A stretch of DNA of 64,000 bases from Oscarella lobularis (lineage: Eukaryota; Porifera; Homoscleromorpha; Homosclerophorida; Oscarellidae), in assembly GCF_947507565.1 (NCBI RefSeq), contig NC_089178.1:1302001-1366000 (forward strand). Reading direction: 5' to 3'. This document shows, one piece after another, positions 1 to 15,560 of this stretch. A program made the translations under genes and the position numbers. The notes under the pieces were generated by a model that was given only the letters and a program-made list of their open reading frames with translations, made no database searches and had not been told where the DNA came from. Each line of letters starts with the position of its first letter. Positions within the stretch are counted from its first letter, which is position 1.

Positions 1-3000
1 AAGCTCGTATCTGTATTCATGTTCTTCAAGAGCCCTGACACCCTTGTCAAAGCATGCAATCGCTTTGCCGTATTCGCGAAGACTGTGGTGAGCTCGACCA
101 ACTGCGCCATATATGCTTCCCTTATCATGTACATAGCTGGCTGTTGAATCATTAGCACGTAGTTCAAAGCGTTCCAGTGCTTCGCTGTCCTCAAGATATT
201 TAAGCGTCTTTTGGCAGTCTCCAGCATCTAAAAATACTTCTGCGTAGGCAATCTGTGCCAAAGCTAAATTTTCCTTTTGCTTTTCTTCACCATCAGAATA
301 TTCAACTCGCAATTCCCAAAGGCGCACCGACTTCGAAATAAGTTTTTTGGCTTCATTGAGATCGCCGCGTCTCCTTTCGACTTCTCCCAAATACTGCAGC
401 GTAGAGGCGTGAAATGCTGAACTGAGCAGTTCGCCGTCTTCTCTAGCACGTTCAAGAGCTGCCAGCAGGATCTTTTTCCCGTCGATAAAATGTCCCAAAA
501 TCGAGTTCATTCGCCCAACGTGCATGAGAAAGTGTGGATCAAGGAATCTGTTCTGTTTCGGATTTGGCCCAATCAGTTTAGCAGCGTGAGGAAGTAACGC
601 TTCGTAGACGGGCATCATGTTGGTTCTAAATTTTTTAAAAGCTGCCTGCAGCAACTTTGATAGCATCTGCTTTTCATTTGACTTTAAGCTTGAATAAAAG
701 TTCTTCACTTGTCTTGCAATTTCCGCATGCATCACAATTCGACTGTTCCGCTCCGTTGCAGGATCTGCATTGTCAAAGTCAATGAGGTGACATTTCTTTA
801 GATTGCGTAGAAGTACGTGAAGCTCCATGGGAACGAAGTCGTAACTTTCAGGATTTCCTCTACTAGAACATCGTGCTTGAGACACTGCTGGCTTCAGCCG
901 TCTTCCAAGAGCGCTACTATCATCCAGCCCATCAATTCCAAGAGTGAAAAGATGAATTGGGACCGGATTTGGTGCGTCGGAATGAGCCAGGACAATCAAT
1001 AATTCCTTTTCTTCTTTTCCTGAAATAGCCCGCCTAATACATTCCCCATATACCCACTGCCTTTCAAATTTTCCTTTCTCCAACAAAAGAAGGTCCTTTT
1101 TTGGTTGACTCCATTTGTAGTAGTCATGCAAAGTAACGCTATTCTCATTCACAAACGCAGACACCAGGTCAAGGAGCAAAGGTATTCCCCCAATAGCCTT
1201 TGCTATGTTTCTAGCTGCTTCGCCATCCTCATCGTTTATATTGGAAACATGTCTATCGATAAGCGCAGTTTCAACACTCTTTTCCGACAGAGGAAATAGT
1301 TTGTGATAATGAAGATCGACGTCTAGGCAGCCCACCTTTTTCAGTGTTGCCTGTGTTGTAAATATGCAATGAACTTCCGGTGGAAGAGCGTCTTCTAAAA
1401 ACCGATAAACCGTATATTTCTTAGTGCTGGACTCATTGGATTTATTGAGTCCATCAAAGACGAGAAGAATGCGTTCCTTTTTCCTTCTAAAAGAGTAGAC
1501 CCAACTTCTAGCGCACTCAAATGACTCAATGAAGTGATATTCGCCAGGCCGGCCAGTAGCTGACTCAAGCGGGTCAAGCCATGGACGAATTTGACTGATC
1601 TTGCAAATAGATTGTTGAAAATTGTTTTCATTTGAACAGGTAATGTACCAGACGACGTCATATTGGTTCTTAATTTCATGAACTAGCTTAAGTGCCAGTG
1701 AGGTTTTTCCGATGCCCGCCATACCACCAATAGCAACAACTCCGCTTCTTTTAAGTATTGCAAGAACGTCTTCTAAATCCTTTTTCCTTCCTACAAGTTC
1801 TACTTCCTTGTTCTCGGGAACATCAAAAAGCGTTGTTCTGTTTGCTGGTCCTGATTGGCTAGACTGCCTTGCCAAGCCCCTTGCCAGTGACGTTGGAGAA
1901 GTCTTCGAAGTCAAAGGCTCATCTTGTGTCAGATCCCCATCTTGTGTCAGATCCACGCATCGTGTCTCATCTTGAAGTGAAACTGCCAAAAATGAAAATG
2001 CTGTTACATTTTTAGTTTTGTTGAGATTGCCATGCTAGACTTACAGTGACTAAGAAGCTCTTGAGCAGCAGTAGCATGACCAACTTCGCATAAAACCTTT
2101 AGCAATTCCTGAAAGCTGCCATCAGAACAGCTCCAGCAATATAGACGTTGACAAATTTCTTCAGCTGTTTCAGCATCATCGCTAATATTGCCCAGCTTTT
2201 GTAATATAGAAGACCAGCCAGTGTGACAAGGACAAGGAAGCTGAACAACTTTCTGCAAGATGCCATAACTGACGTTGGCCAAATTGGATGGAAGATTAGT
2301 CCAAATTCTAGAAAACATGATTTGATTTAGATTATTGGCGCCTGCAATAAAAAGGTTTCATTAATTCAAAAAGTATTTCTCTGTTGACTGATAATGGCTT
2401 ACTATCCTTTCGGCGAACTTTTCCACAGAAAAGCAGCATTTCAAAGGCAGCCAGTTTTTCATCAAGTAAATAGGCTGCTTTTGCCACCTCAAGAGCTGGA
2501 ACATGTCCTTGCTCCAGGCAATATGCTAGGCATGCGGAGGGCTCCCTTCGTGCTTTTTCAATTTCAAAAACGGTTTCTGTCGAGAAGTTCAAGAGTTGAG
2601 CAAGAGGTAGGATCCTTGATGGATTCATGGAACGAAGGACATTCTCAAATTGCTGTCGGTTGCAGGTTTCGTGTGTCGAAACCGAGTCCACGCCTTCATC
2701 CCCTCCTTGCTCCACCTCCTTCTTCGTACCGTGACTGTACAGCCGGATATAAAGAAAGGAGAGAAATATGACGACAACAGTGACGATAGCAGTGACGACC
2801 ACACTGAGAACGATGCTGAACATTGCGCTGCAACAGAACAGGAACGTAGCTGCGGGGTCGAACGTTGAGAATGCGATGCGCACTGGCACAGCGTAGGCTG
2901 CCACTTTCCTTGCGTCATTTGCCACGTGCGGGACGATAATATCAGAAAACAGTATGCTAATGAAAAAGTCTTCAAAAGGATTGCGTTGTAAAAGAGACGT

Positions 3001-3015
3001 TGTTAAACGAAACAG
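1..3015 (-). CDS. Membrane-anchored death-fold-like / NB-ARC / TPR protein (partial)
   Basis: Three exons can be joined in frame: about 3015-2403, 2341-2045 and 1982-1 (introns 61 and 62 bp, gtaagc/gtaagt donors, ttgcag/ggcag acceptors), giving 964 residues before the window edge. Order: a long hydrophobic stretch (residues ~55-93, ending FLSFLYIRLY), two helical modules of about 85 residues with death-domain-like spacing (ending LLDEKLAAFEMLL and CEVGHATAAQELL), then an NB-ARC NTPase with P-loop GMAGIGKTS near residue 390, Walker B ILLVFDG and a GxP motif (GGIPLLL), then helical TPR-like repeats reaching the edge. Family knowledge: this resembles STAND/apoptosome-type signalling switches. 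The membrane segment ahead of the death folds is unusual. The N-terminus is unsure: the frame stays open to about 3103 without an ATG, so an upstream exon is likely. The 3' end lies outside the window. Confidence 0.8.
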
Positions 3016-3442
3016 CTGAAAATGAGGGCAAGGAAACTGTAATCCATAAAAAAAGAGAACGGCGTCCCGGATGTGAAGAAGATGACGTTCTTTTAGCGCG
3101 CTCTATCTTTGACTCTTCCACGCCCTTCCTCCTACCGCCATTACGCAACAATCACGTGCTTGGCGTCCCAAGCGAAACTGACGAGAAGCGACAGTCTTTG
3201 AAGCGCACTCCTATCCCGAGGTAAGAAAATGTCTTTAAAGACAACAATGGGGCAAAATTGCGCGGTCATATGCACTCAACGGCCCGAAATACGGTCGCAA
3301 AAGGCGTTTCGGCACGTTTTGCCCACGCTCCTAGTTCTTTCGAGACCACGCACGGTCGATCGCTTTCGTTGCCTAACGAATACGACTAATTATAACGATA
3401 TATGCGAGTAACGAAGTGGTTTTGCCTAGAATTCCGCAAGCA
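3016..3442. other. Intergenic region between divergent NB-ARC and Rab7 genes
   Basis: No convincing coding sequence on the plus strand. The minus strand remains open in the NB-ARC gene's frame to about 3103 and probably contains its first exon or 5' UTR. The rest should hold promoters for both divergent genes. No clear TATA element seen. Confidence 0.5.
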
Positions 3443-4310
<868 letters not shown>

Positions 4311-4546
4311 GTGGATCGTTTCTTCCATCTCGTTGCGTGGCGTCGTCGCGTTCGTTCTCACATTCTTGTCATTCTGCTATTAGTATGATCAACTGAGTGA
4401 TATTAATTATGACTTTTCCCCTCCTTACCCTGGAATGCCCTGTAGCAGATTCTTTTTTGTGTGTGTTTGTGCTGTCGTTAGTAAGTATACGTATGAAATA
4501 ATATTTTTGTATACCAATGGGGTGGAAGGGGCGAGGGGAATTCTTC

Positions 4547-6220
4547 TCATTGCTCGTCCAATTCCTCGGCGTCACGTGCTTTATAAATACCCAATGTCTT
4601 CTGTTCTTCGATGCACTTTTCTAAGAGAGATTGCAACTGATCTGAGTCCAGTGAAGGAATCTAAGACAAAATATTCAATAAGCGGATTTTATTATTATTA
4701 TTATGACATTTAAACTCACTTCCGTTTCTGAGCAGGAATTCAACTCTTCGAGAGTCTTGTCTATTTCTTTCAGCCTTTCCGTTTCTATAACAACCATTCT
4801 TTTGACTTTCTTTAATTGATTAATTAATTAAAAACGCACCTGACTGTTGCTTTGGTAAAAGGAACTCTTCAATCCCGTCGTCTCCATCTTCTTTAGAAGG
4901 TCTGCTACTAATCATTGACACAGTTCGTTCCTTCCAATGCCCTTCAGGCACGAGAGCGTTCAGCCTCTCATTCAGATCATCCAACGCCTTTCTTTCGTCA
5001 ACAGACGGAGTGAATCCATCGCTGATTATAGTCTGTAAAGCCGTCATAGCGGAGTCTTCCTCTTCATCCGTTTTCTCGTCAACGTCAACTAGCAGTTCTT
5101 CCAACCGTTTTTTCTCCTCGCTCGTCATCGCTATGACGTTGCCTGCGTCGCTAGCAAGCTCAATATTTCGTCTAATAAAATTCCTTCTTTTCGCTGTCGC
5201 CGCCGCATCTTCATCGTCGTCACAAGTTTCAACGCGTGATTGACGTTCTTCTGAACGTCGCATGTCACTTGGTTGCGTAGCAAAAAGAGGGCTTATACTC
5301 CTCGAAGGGATCCCACTCGTTTCGACTACTTCTAAAGCTTTTTCGTCTGATTCGTTGACGCTCTTCGGTTCAGCTGTCACTTTGGTGGACTTATTGGCGC
5401 CTTTTCTCTTGGATCTACCGTATCGTTTTTGTCTCTCGGTTCGCTCACTTGCCTGTTGCTCATCCAATAGTTTGATTTGCTTCTCTAGTTCCAATCTCTG
5501 CTCCTTCAAAATCTTCTCTTTCTAAGCACAAGACATTGGATAATGATGTCTATGTCTGAAGGATTGATTTTTCTCACCTTGCTTCTGTCGGCCAATAATT
5601 GATCAAGTCTCTGAATTCTAGCGAGTGCTTTTTTCAAAATTGCTTCTTGCTGATGGCAGTCACGTGATGGCTGTGACGGTGCCGGCGACGAGTGAGATCC
5701 CTCTTCCGATTCCAAGTCATCGACATATTCACCGGAATCGTCGTCGTCGTCGTCATTGCTACTCTCGTCTCGTTCAGCCTGCATGACCCAAAAGGCGTCA
5801 GCACCGTAGCGTTTGTGACGAAACGAAGAAACGCGTCCTTCTTCGTCATCTCCAACTTCCTAAGAAGAAGAAAAATCAATAATAATATACATTTATAGAC
5901 TATGTATCCATCATTACCTTTTGACGATGATATTCAAAAGAATTTAGTATGCGATCCCATTCCGAGTCGGCTGGGCTGGTTTGCCGGCCTGTTCCTGGTC
6001 TCGAGTTGAGGAGAGTCGAGGGGGGCGGGGCACCGTCAGGAGGAAGATATTCCAATGACGTTTGGCTTTGACGCTGCAAAGACGCGGTCACGCGAGCTAG
6101 AAAGTCTTTCCTCGTACTTACCGATGCTGGAACCTTCGATGACGATCGGCTCGCCGTGTGAGCAGTCGAGAGAAACGAGTCGACGCTGAGAAAACGACCA
6201 TTGGAGCTCATTTTTTCCAT
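4547..6220 (-). CDS. FSIP1: FSIP1-like coiled-coil protein
   Basis: Five exons join in frame. ATG at 6218-6220 (MEKMSSNGRF), exon 1 ends HRQK at a gtaatg donor, exon 2 begins EVGDDEEG, exon 3 begins KEKILKEQRLELEKQ, then a short exon with ETERLKEIDKTLEEL, and a last exon DSDQLQSLLEKCIEEQK with a stop at 4547. The hallmark is FIRRNIELASDAGN...EEKKRLEELLVDVDEK, colinear with the conserved segment of vertebrate fibrous sheath-interacting protein 1; the last two exons match its C-terminal family segment. FSIP1 is tied to the sperm flagellum sheath and cilia in vertebrates. Its role here is unknown, but sponges have flagellated cells. Charged, heptad-like composition predicts coiled coil. It shares a 229-bp divergent upstream region with MANF. 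Confidence 0.88.
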
Positions 6221-6449
6221 CGTGGGGACTCCCTCCGTTTACCTTCCTCGCGAGACGACTTCCATTCGGTTCTCGTGCGACGTCGACTCGCTTCTCGTTA
6301 TAAATCCCGACGCCATCCTCTTCAAAAGCGTTTGTTGGGACTTGAACCCGGATTTTTGGGCTCGCTCTCCCCCGTATAAGACGATCAGCCAATAAGCATA
6401 GCGCACGGTTCCTTGTCTAACTTACACGTGTACTTAGACTGCATTCACT
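6221..6449. promoter_or_regulatory. Divergent promoter region FSIP1/MANF
   Basis: 229 bp separate the FSIP1 ATG (minus) from the MANF ATG (plus). No ORF here continues either gene, so both promoters and 5' UTRs must fit here. Inferred from gene arrangement only. Confidence 0.5.
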
Positions 6450-7140
6450 ATGGTTGGAGCGTATCGTTGTCCCTTGTTGGTTCTCGTCGTCCTTCTCGGC
6501 ACGATCTCGTCGCAAGTCGACGCGAAACTGAAGGAAGGAGACTGTGAAGGTGAGCGAAAGTATTCCACGTGGAACAAACGGTCCTTTACTCGCTACAATT
6601 GCAGTCTGCATCAAATTCCTCACGAAATTCGTCGACGGGCTAACATCAGAAGAAAAAGAGTTGCCTAATATGGAGAAAAAACTCAGACTGACGTGCGAGG
6701 AAGCAAAACGAAAGGAAAATCGCTTCGTGAGTAGTCAACTCGACTCGCGTTGACAAACAAAGGAAATAGTGATCGTTTAGTGTTACTATATCGGAGCTAC
6801 GGAAGACGCGGCGACGGGAATCGTCAACGAAGTGACGAAACCGCTTTCGTCGAGCATTCCACCGGAGAGAGTTTGCGAAAAATTGAAAAAACTCGATTCG
6901 CAAATTTGCGAACTTCGATACGGTCGATAACAATAAAGAAAACAGAGAGGAGAAAAAAAATGATACCTTTTTATTATAGATAAACAAATTGACTTGAAAA
7001 CGGTCGATTTGAAAAAGTTGCGTGTGAAAGATTTGAAAAAGATTCTCAGCGATTGGGACGAAATGTGCAAAGGCTGCGTCGAAAAGCAAGACTTTGTGCA
7101 GCGAATCGAAGAACTAAAGCACAAGCACGTAGAACTCTAG
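6450..7140 (+). CDS. MANF: MANF/CDNF neurotrophic factor (ER stress protein)
   Basis: Four exons: 6450-6550, 6605-6726, 6781-6922 and 6980-7140. An N-terminal signal peptide (hydrophobic [19 protein letters not shown]) is followed by the mature start LKEGDCEVC. The family-specific blocks [18 protein letters not shown] and [15 protein letters not shown] are present, as are the C-terminal SAP-like domain with its CKGC redox-type motif and an ER-retention-like tail HVEL. MANF resides in the ER, supports protein folding under stress and can be secreted. The intron 3 donor is a weaker gtcgat but the phase is correct. Having a single MANF/CDNF gene is the usual invertebrate state. Confidence 0.96.
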
Positions 7141-7340
7141 TAGAGTTTACCCCTTAGTCAACGTTTTTTTTGTGAGAGAATCTTCCTATGATGCTCTCTA
7201 CCATCCAATCATACGTACGTACAATAAACACAAAAAAACAATACATCTCTCTACAGTCTACAAACGAATTTTTTTAATTGATTTTCGAAGCGTCTTCTTT
7301 CCTACAATTTCTTACTACATTGGAGGAGACGAGGATTTTT

Positions 7341-9241
<1,901 letters not shown>

Positions 9242-9351
9242 TATGCCGTGCGCGGACGAAAGGGAAGAAGAATCGGAGTCGTCGGAGCAACACGCATGCG
9301 CCGAACGAACCAACACATCCTCCATTACCTAATTTTCTTCCTTTCGTCGTG
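9242..9351. promoter_or_regulatory. CAMK1/RTCB bidirectional promoter with NRF1-like site
   Basis: Only 110 bp lie between the two start codons. The stretch contains CGCATGCGCC at about 9294-9303, matching the palindromic NRF1 core (GCATGCGC). No TATA box is apparent. The short spacing implies one shared initiation region; the NRF1 assignment is motif recognition only. Confidence 0.6.
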
Positions 9352-11709
9352 ATGAGTCGCAGCTACAAGGAGGAGCTCGAATACATCGAACGCGTGGCGC
9401 CCTGCTGCTTTCGAATCAAACAGGGATTCGTGCCCAATATGAGAGTAAGCCAACGTGACGTCATATTCCACACACACGCGTGACCTTTTCCTTAGGTCGA
9501 AGGCCGATTTTTCGTCAACGATTCTTTGGAAGCACTCATGCTCGAAGAACTAAAACACCACGCGTCCTGTCGCGGTATAATTGGGAAGAGCCTTTCCTAA
9601 ATAAATAAAGTTCGCTTCCTTTTCCCGCAGGGGTGGGAGGATTTTTGCCCGCCGTCAAGCAAATTGCCAACGTCGCCGCACTTCCGGGAATCGTTTCCGT
9701 ATAATCTAATAAAAATTAATTATTATTTTTCAATTATTATTTATTTATTTATTTTTTAGAAATCTGTTGGTTTGCCTGACATTCATGCGGGTTACGGTTT
9801 TGCAATTGGCAACATGGCTGCCTTTGATATGGACGATCCCGATGCGGTTGTATCTCCTGGCGGCGTCGGCTTTGATATCAATTGCGGTGTAAGACTTCTG
9901 CGAACGAATTTGGACGAAAAGGACGTTGAACCGGTCAAAGAACAACTCACCCAATCGCTCTTTGATCATATTCCCGTTGGCGTCGGATCCAAGGGCGTCA
10001 TTCCCATGGTTGCAAAGTACCATGACGACGACGACACGCCCACAATTCCATTTGAATCCTTGTACGTGTAGAGATTTAGAAGAAGCGTTGGAGATGGGAA
10101 TGGACTGGTCTCTACGAGAAGGCTACGCGTGGGCCGAAGACAAAGAGCACTGCGAAGAATACGGACGCATGTTGCAGGCTGATCCGTCCAAAGTGAGCTC
10201 AAGAGCAAAGAAACGCGGACTTCCTCAGGTCGACTAATAAGATGCAGTGTCTCTTAATTTATTATTGAATCTATATCTTAGCTTGGTACTCTTGGTGCTG
10301 GAAATCACTATGCCGAGATTCAAGTTGTTGATGAGATCTATGATAAGCATTCGGCTAGCAAAATGGGTATTGATCATAAAGGCCAGGTACTTACTCTATT
10401 TGAGTCAGATCATCTTGTTTATTTTCGTGTCGCAGATTTGTGTTATGATTCATAGCGGATCGAGAGGCCTTGGCCATCAAGTAGCAACAGGTTCTAGATA
10501 AACAAAAGAAGGAAAGAATGAATGAATGAATGAATGATCTACGTTTATTCTTCCAGATGCTCTCGTGCAAATGGAAAAGGCTATGAAGAGGGACAAAATT
10601 CACGTTAACGATCGTCAGGTGAATTCCAATAATTCTAATAATTGGCCTAAAAGAATTAATTTTTTTCCTCCTCCTCCTCACTGTCCTCAGTTGGCTTGCG
10701 CTCGCATTTCATCCCAAGAGGGGCAAGACTATCTAAAAGGAATGGCCGCCGCAGCCAATTATGCTTGGGTGAATCGTTCCAGTATGACGTTTTTGACGAG
10801 ACAAGTACACTCGCTTACTAAGAGGATACACCCCTATTATTCGTTTCCTTTCTTTGAAGGCGTTTGCCAAAGCATTCAAGTCGACTCCTGACGATTTAGA
10901 CATGCACGTCATCTATGACGTTTCTCACAATATAGCAAAAGTCGAGCAGCACGTATGTTTCTTGAGAGCGCAAACTTCTCCGTATTGCTGTGAGAGATAA
11001 GGAAACTCTAGATGTTTGAAGGCAAGCAGAAAACCTTGCTGGTACATCGAAAGGGATCCACGAGAGCTTTTCCACCGCACCATCCTCTGATTCCAGTCGA
11101 CTATCAGGTACAAAACAAAGGCGAAGTGGTTCACCATCAATTCTTTTTTAGTTGACTGGGCAGCCAGTGCTGATTGGTGGAACGATGGGCACGTGCAGCT
11201 ACGTGCTCACAGGAACGGATAAAGGCATGGATGAAACGTTTGGAACGACGTGCCATGGAGCGGTGAGTGGCTGAGGAAAGGAAATAGAGCTTGAGGCATC
11301 ATTCTCTCTCCTCTCAGGGACGAGCCTTGTCTAGGGCAAAATCGAGGTGAGACACTCATGTTGCCACCGCTAATACGTAAAGGATCTTTTTTGAAGGCGC
11401 TCTTTGGGTTATGAGGATGTTCTCGCGAAACTAAAAGAGAAGGGGATATCGATTAGAGTCGCTTCGCCGAAGTTGGTTATGGAAGAGGTATGCATATGGG
11501 GATGGGGACGTTGTTCTTTTCTCTCTATGCCATGTGCGCACTTTTTAGGCTCCACAGTCGTACAAGAATGTAACTGATGTCGTCAATACATGTAAGTCGG
11601 TCTGGTCACGTAAAATTGGATGTGTAGTGGGGCGTTTTTTTAAGGTCATGAGGCTGGAATTAGCAAAAAGACTGTCAAATTGCGTCCTATTGCTGTCATC
11701 AAGGGATAG
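9352..11709 (+). CDS. RTCB: RTCB RNA-splicing ligase
   Basis: About 16 short exons reassemble into a complete RtcB protein starting [17 protein letters not shown]. Visible motifs: [14 protein letters not shown], the catalytic metal cysteine in [43 protein letters not shown], and the guanylated active-site histidine in [14 protein letters not shown]. It ends PIAVIKG. RTCB joins tRNA exon halves with 2',3'-cyclic phosphate ends and, in animals, the XBP1 mRNA. The key metal and GMP ligands are present, so it should be active. One acceptor (before DLEEALEMG) lies directly after an in-frame stop in the retained intron, which fixes that splice. Its stop is 182 bp from the convergent glutamate receptor gene. 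Confidence 0.95.
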
Positions 11710-11890
11710 GGGATGACTGTTTGTGAGACTAATCAAACAATGCGCTCCCTGGTGCGCGCAGCTTCATATTCCATACAGGTGCGTCATATACGTGCGCATA
11801 CTACAAACTAAACATCACATGAAACCAACACTGTTCGAAAAGCAAACAGAAAATTTTTAGCTCACTGTTAGGTTTACTCCTGCACATGAT

Positions 11891-14800
11891 TCAGTTCAGT
11901 GATGTTGTCTCCGGATTGTTCTTGCAACAACACGCAAAAACAGCCGCCACTAGAATGGCTAAGAAAACTGCTACTCCTAGAATTCCAAATACAGTCCTGA
12001 CTGCCTCCACCGTTACACGTGGCGATTCTCCCACGTCCAGGTCATCCGAGCATACGTTTGGATGTATCCATTGATCAATCAAGTTGGCGATAATATTCTC
12101 CTCTTTTAATTTGAGCAATGCCAAGGTCAAATTTCTTCTATATGGCTGCCCCTGACGCATTCCAATTCCGTAACCACCTTCATCAAAATCTCGTCCAATA
12201 ATCTTGGTCTTGCAGTCTGGATCTGTGCTTACGGCGTACTCAAGTGACAGCTCGTCCCAAATAAAGACATAGTCACCGCTACTGTTGCGAACGAGTTCAT
12301 ATCCCTCTTCGGCGCTTGCCACCATATTTATGAATTTTTTTTTGCCGCGCAAATAATTGCCCACTTTTTTGTACGGGTCAATGTCTGAATTGAGAAAAAA
12401 ACGCTCGACTGAAGAGTCTGCCACTGTTCCGTACTTAACATCTGTTTGATCAATGAGGTCGTCAACACTTTGAATTCCTGGAGTAACAATTTTGGCTACA
12501 AAATAAGTCGCCAAATTTGCCGTATACACGCTTATAATAATAGTAGAAAAGAAGAACCAGCCGCCAAAAAGAATACGTGAGGACCATGTGCTTCTTACCC
12601 TACCAAAGCATGCGTGCGGCGGCTGACGCTTATTCGAATTGTTGGTAGTCGGTTCAATAGTTTCATCCTCCGTTGTATCAATACCTTGCTGAGTCAGCGT
12701 GCTATAGAGTTGCCAGATGCTTTCAAAATATAGGACAACGTAGTTGACGCACGTCGAATCTGTATCAAGCGATTAATTAATTAATTAATAATATATTCAT
12801 TTTTACTCACAATTGAGAAGACGACATGCCGCCAGAACCGCAGGATATAAAACGATAATCCCTGTTAGTAGTCCCCACAGTTCCGAGGAAAACGGACGAA
12901 ACGGCGCGGATGCGTCATAGCTCTGCGCTTTTTTATAGCCATACAAAGTCACACTGGAATCCATCCAACAAGTACCAGCAAATGAAATATACTTGTCTCG
13001 TTCGATGGTTACAGTAACAGGTCCAACGGCAAGATCGGCTTCCTTTTATAACAAAGATCAAAGAACTTGAGTGGTAACTGTCTAAGACAATCTTACGCAT
13101 TCAAGAAGTTGGGCCATCATTCCTGTGGCAGTAACGGTTCCGTTTTTGTTCTCAATTATGTTTCCATACTTGTTATCACGCGCTGGAACAAGCGTGTATG
13201 TGAATTGCATGTATTTCTGCAACTCGTTCATCAGATCAACAACCAATCCGACATCTGAGCCCCTATCATTGACAAAAAAGTAGGGTTTCTCCTGTATCAA
13301 ACAGCTAGAGTTCTATATATCAAGTTGCTAACATCATACTCTTTACTTTTACTGAAGTCACATTAAAGTGATAGGGAGGGACAGCGTTGTTGCCAGGACA
13401 CTTTACAGGCAATGGAATAATGTCTCTTCGGCGCCTGCTCTGCGGTGAAAGATTTAGATCCTCTTCAAACAAATGCCTCGATACCAGGAGTTCATTTCCG
13501 TTCACGTAAGCCACCTACGTTAAACAAATCGCCAACAAATGAGCTGTTTCTTACATAATAATAATGCTTACGCACATTCCCTGTTTCACTAAGACGCAAT
13601 ATATTGTAGGTAGAATACATCCTAGCTTTTCCTGAAGAATCAAAAATAGTTGATCCAGATGCTCCAAAGCGCCCCCAATCAAGCTTTAGAAAAGCGCTCA
13701 TAAGTCTTAACAAAGTAGTGGTATTTTTACTTACATTTTGATCAACAAACGTCTGTTTATTGACGGTGGACTCGAGAAGCAGAATGGCGTCATAAACGGA
13801 TATCAAGTTTGCCTAATAAATAATAAGTTTCGTTAGGATGGTGGTAGTAGTAGAGACCAACCTGAGCTCGTTTATTAGCTGAGGGACAGTGAGCAAATAG
13901 TTCACATCCTTCGTCTACTCCCATAGCCCTCTCAAGTGGTTTGATTCCCACTCTTGTGGGCAAAACTCTTTCTATCCCAAACAACTCTACATTAACGGCA
14001 CTGAAAGCTACTGAAATGTCTTTCCAAAACGTTGGCTTTGATTCAATCTATACATAATTAGTAACATGTAGTGGACAAGCTACCTATACCTTACCTCCCA
14101 CGCAATGTCTTCAGTCACGAGCCACCCCATATTTCGCGTTCCTTTTTCCTGCCACAATTTAAGCATCTAAAACGCAACCAATATCTATTGCACGGGTTTA
14201 GCCAAGTCAAATTGCTAACTGCACCGCAATGAAGCGAAAGTAACAGGTGCGTGTGTAGCAGTGAACCACAACTGAATCAACGGGAATGTCAATAGCTTCT
14301 TCGTCAGTAAGCAAAGCAGAGCTGAGAACAGTAAAACCCGTTCTTTGTCCAAGTAGGTCCAGCGTCCTAAAACCTAAAGCAGAAATCAACATTGGCTGTT
14401 TACAACAAGGACTGGCCCGGCCCGGCCCGGCCCCATTGTATGCAAATAAAGCACGGTGGCGTGGCGACATGTACCTCGCTCGTCATCCGTATGCACAAGA
14501 ATGCGATGCCATTGAAAACGACTTGCGACGAGAGCCACAACCTTCATCTGCCCCTCTGATGAATGCCCGAGTCCAATTTCTTTCGCACAATGACCGTTCT
14601 TTGTTGAGTTGAGGGGAAGTGTTACCGTGGGAATGCGGAAATCAAGAGTCGACAAACAAGAGGGAGTCAAATGGACGATAGGAACGTCGCACAAAATGTC
14701 GCAATCTATCGTGACGTACAAGTGCGGTTAGCAATCGTCTGTTTTCGTTTATGATGCAAAACGCACTATTTAGTGCTGATGTGTATAGGACTTTTTCGGC

Positions 14801-15039
14801 CCCACCCAGTAGATGAGAGAGCTGGTCCTTAGCAATGAACGGCTTCAATTCGTCTTGGAGTACCACTGCCAGTCATGCATAAGGTTTGATGTACACACAG
14901 AGAACGCAAAAAACTCACCAAAGTCAACATGAGAATCACTCTGCTGCGGCACTATTGAATTCTCAAGGACGAAAACTGCTGGGGCAACAAAGAAACAAAG
15001 CAATGTGAATAGAAAGAAGTTCAAGTTGCGGCTCATCAT
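11891..15039 (-). CDS. Ionotropic glutamate receptor-like channel, copy 1
   Basis: Multi-exon gene with start at 15037-15039 (signal peptide FFLFTLLCFFVAPAVFV) and stop at 11891. An extracellular amino-terminal domain is followed by S1 (PYFFVNDRGSDVGLVVDLMN...; ligand arginine in GPVTVTIERDKYISF) and TM1. The pore loop is ESIWQLYSTLTQQGIDT with glutamine at the Q/R position. TM3 contains VYTANLAT, the SYTANLAAF equivalent. S2 contains GTVADSSVERFF and FIWDELSLEYA, followed by TM4 and a short tail ending NPETTSLN. All parts of a working channel subunit are visible. The aspartate in FIWD and the block GYGIGMRQGQPYRRN resemble GluN1, suggesting glycine-type rather than glutamate-type binding; that is inference. 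Tandem paralogue of the next gene upstream. Confidence 0.93.
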
Positions 15040-15146
15040 GAATGTCGCCTCAATCCAGCTTCGCAAGCTTAGCCTTGCAAGCCAGGATGTTCGGGTGAGA
15101 GAGACTTTCTCTCACCCAGACATCCGGAAGAAGGCGCGCTAAAAGA

Positions 15147-15185
15147 GCTGCAAGCACATGCTGCAAGCACATGCTGCAAGCACAT
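15147..15185. repeat. Tandem repeat, 3 x 13 bp
   Basis: Three exact head-to-tail copies of GCTGCAAGCACAT, about 110 bp upstream of the receptor copy 1 start codon. Confidence 0.9.
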
Positions 15186-15507
15186 GCACTTGTGACGCAT
15201 ACAAGCGACACAGGGTGTCTGTAGCAACCAACTTCAAACAAACTGCGTCAGTGACCGCGTGGGCTCTTCCTAACAAAGGTTAATCGCAATTTTCTTGTTG
15301 TCATCCGGCTGCAGTACGTGGTGTAGACCCACACTTCGAAAAGAATATTCCAGCGAGATAAATTTTAGAGGTTGTTCTACATTTTGGAGTCTCTTTTGCT
15401 GGCCAGTGACTTTATCGTCCTCGATCAGATTCACGCGCTAGTAGTCCCATTTTTACAGGACTGCGCACGTGACAGGGGTAAAGTGCGCACTCCTTGCAGT
15501 CCAGGAT

Positions 15508-15560
15508 CAGGCTGGCTGGATCAGGCGGATCAGGCAGGGATCAGGCTGGGTCAGGCAGGA
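15508..15560. repeat. Imperfect tandem repeat of GGATCAGGC
   Basis: Five or six degenerate copies of (T)GGATCAGGC(T/A)G run between 15508 and 15560 in the receptor spacer. No coding potential. Confidence 0.75.

Noticed and set aside
6300-6390. A GGTTCAAGTCC-like B-box on the minus strand suggested a tRNA gene.
   Set aside because: The flanks do not form a T-stem, acceptor stem or anticodon arm; it lies in the FSIP1/MANF promoter region.
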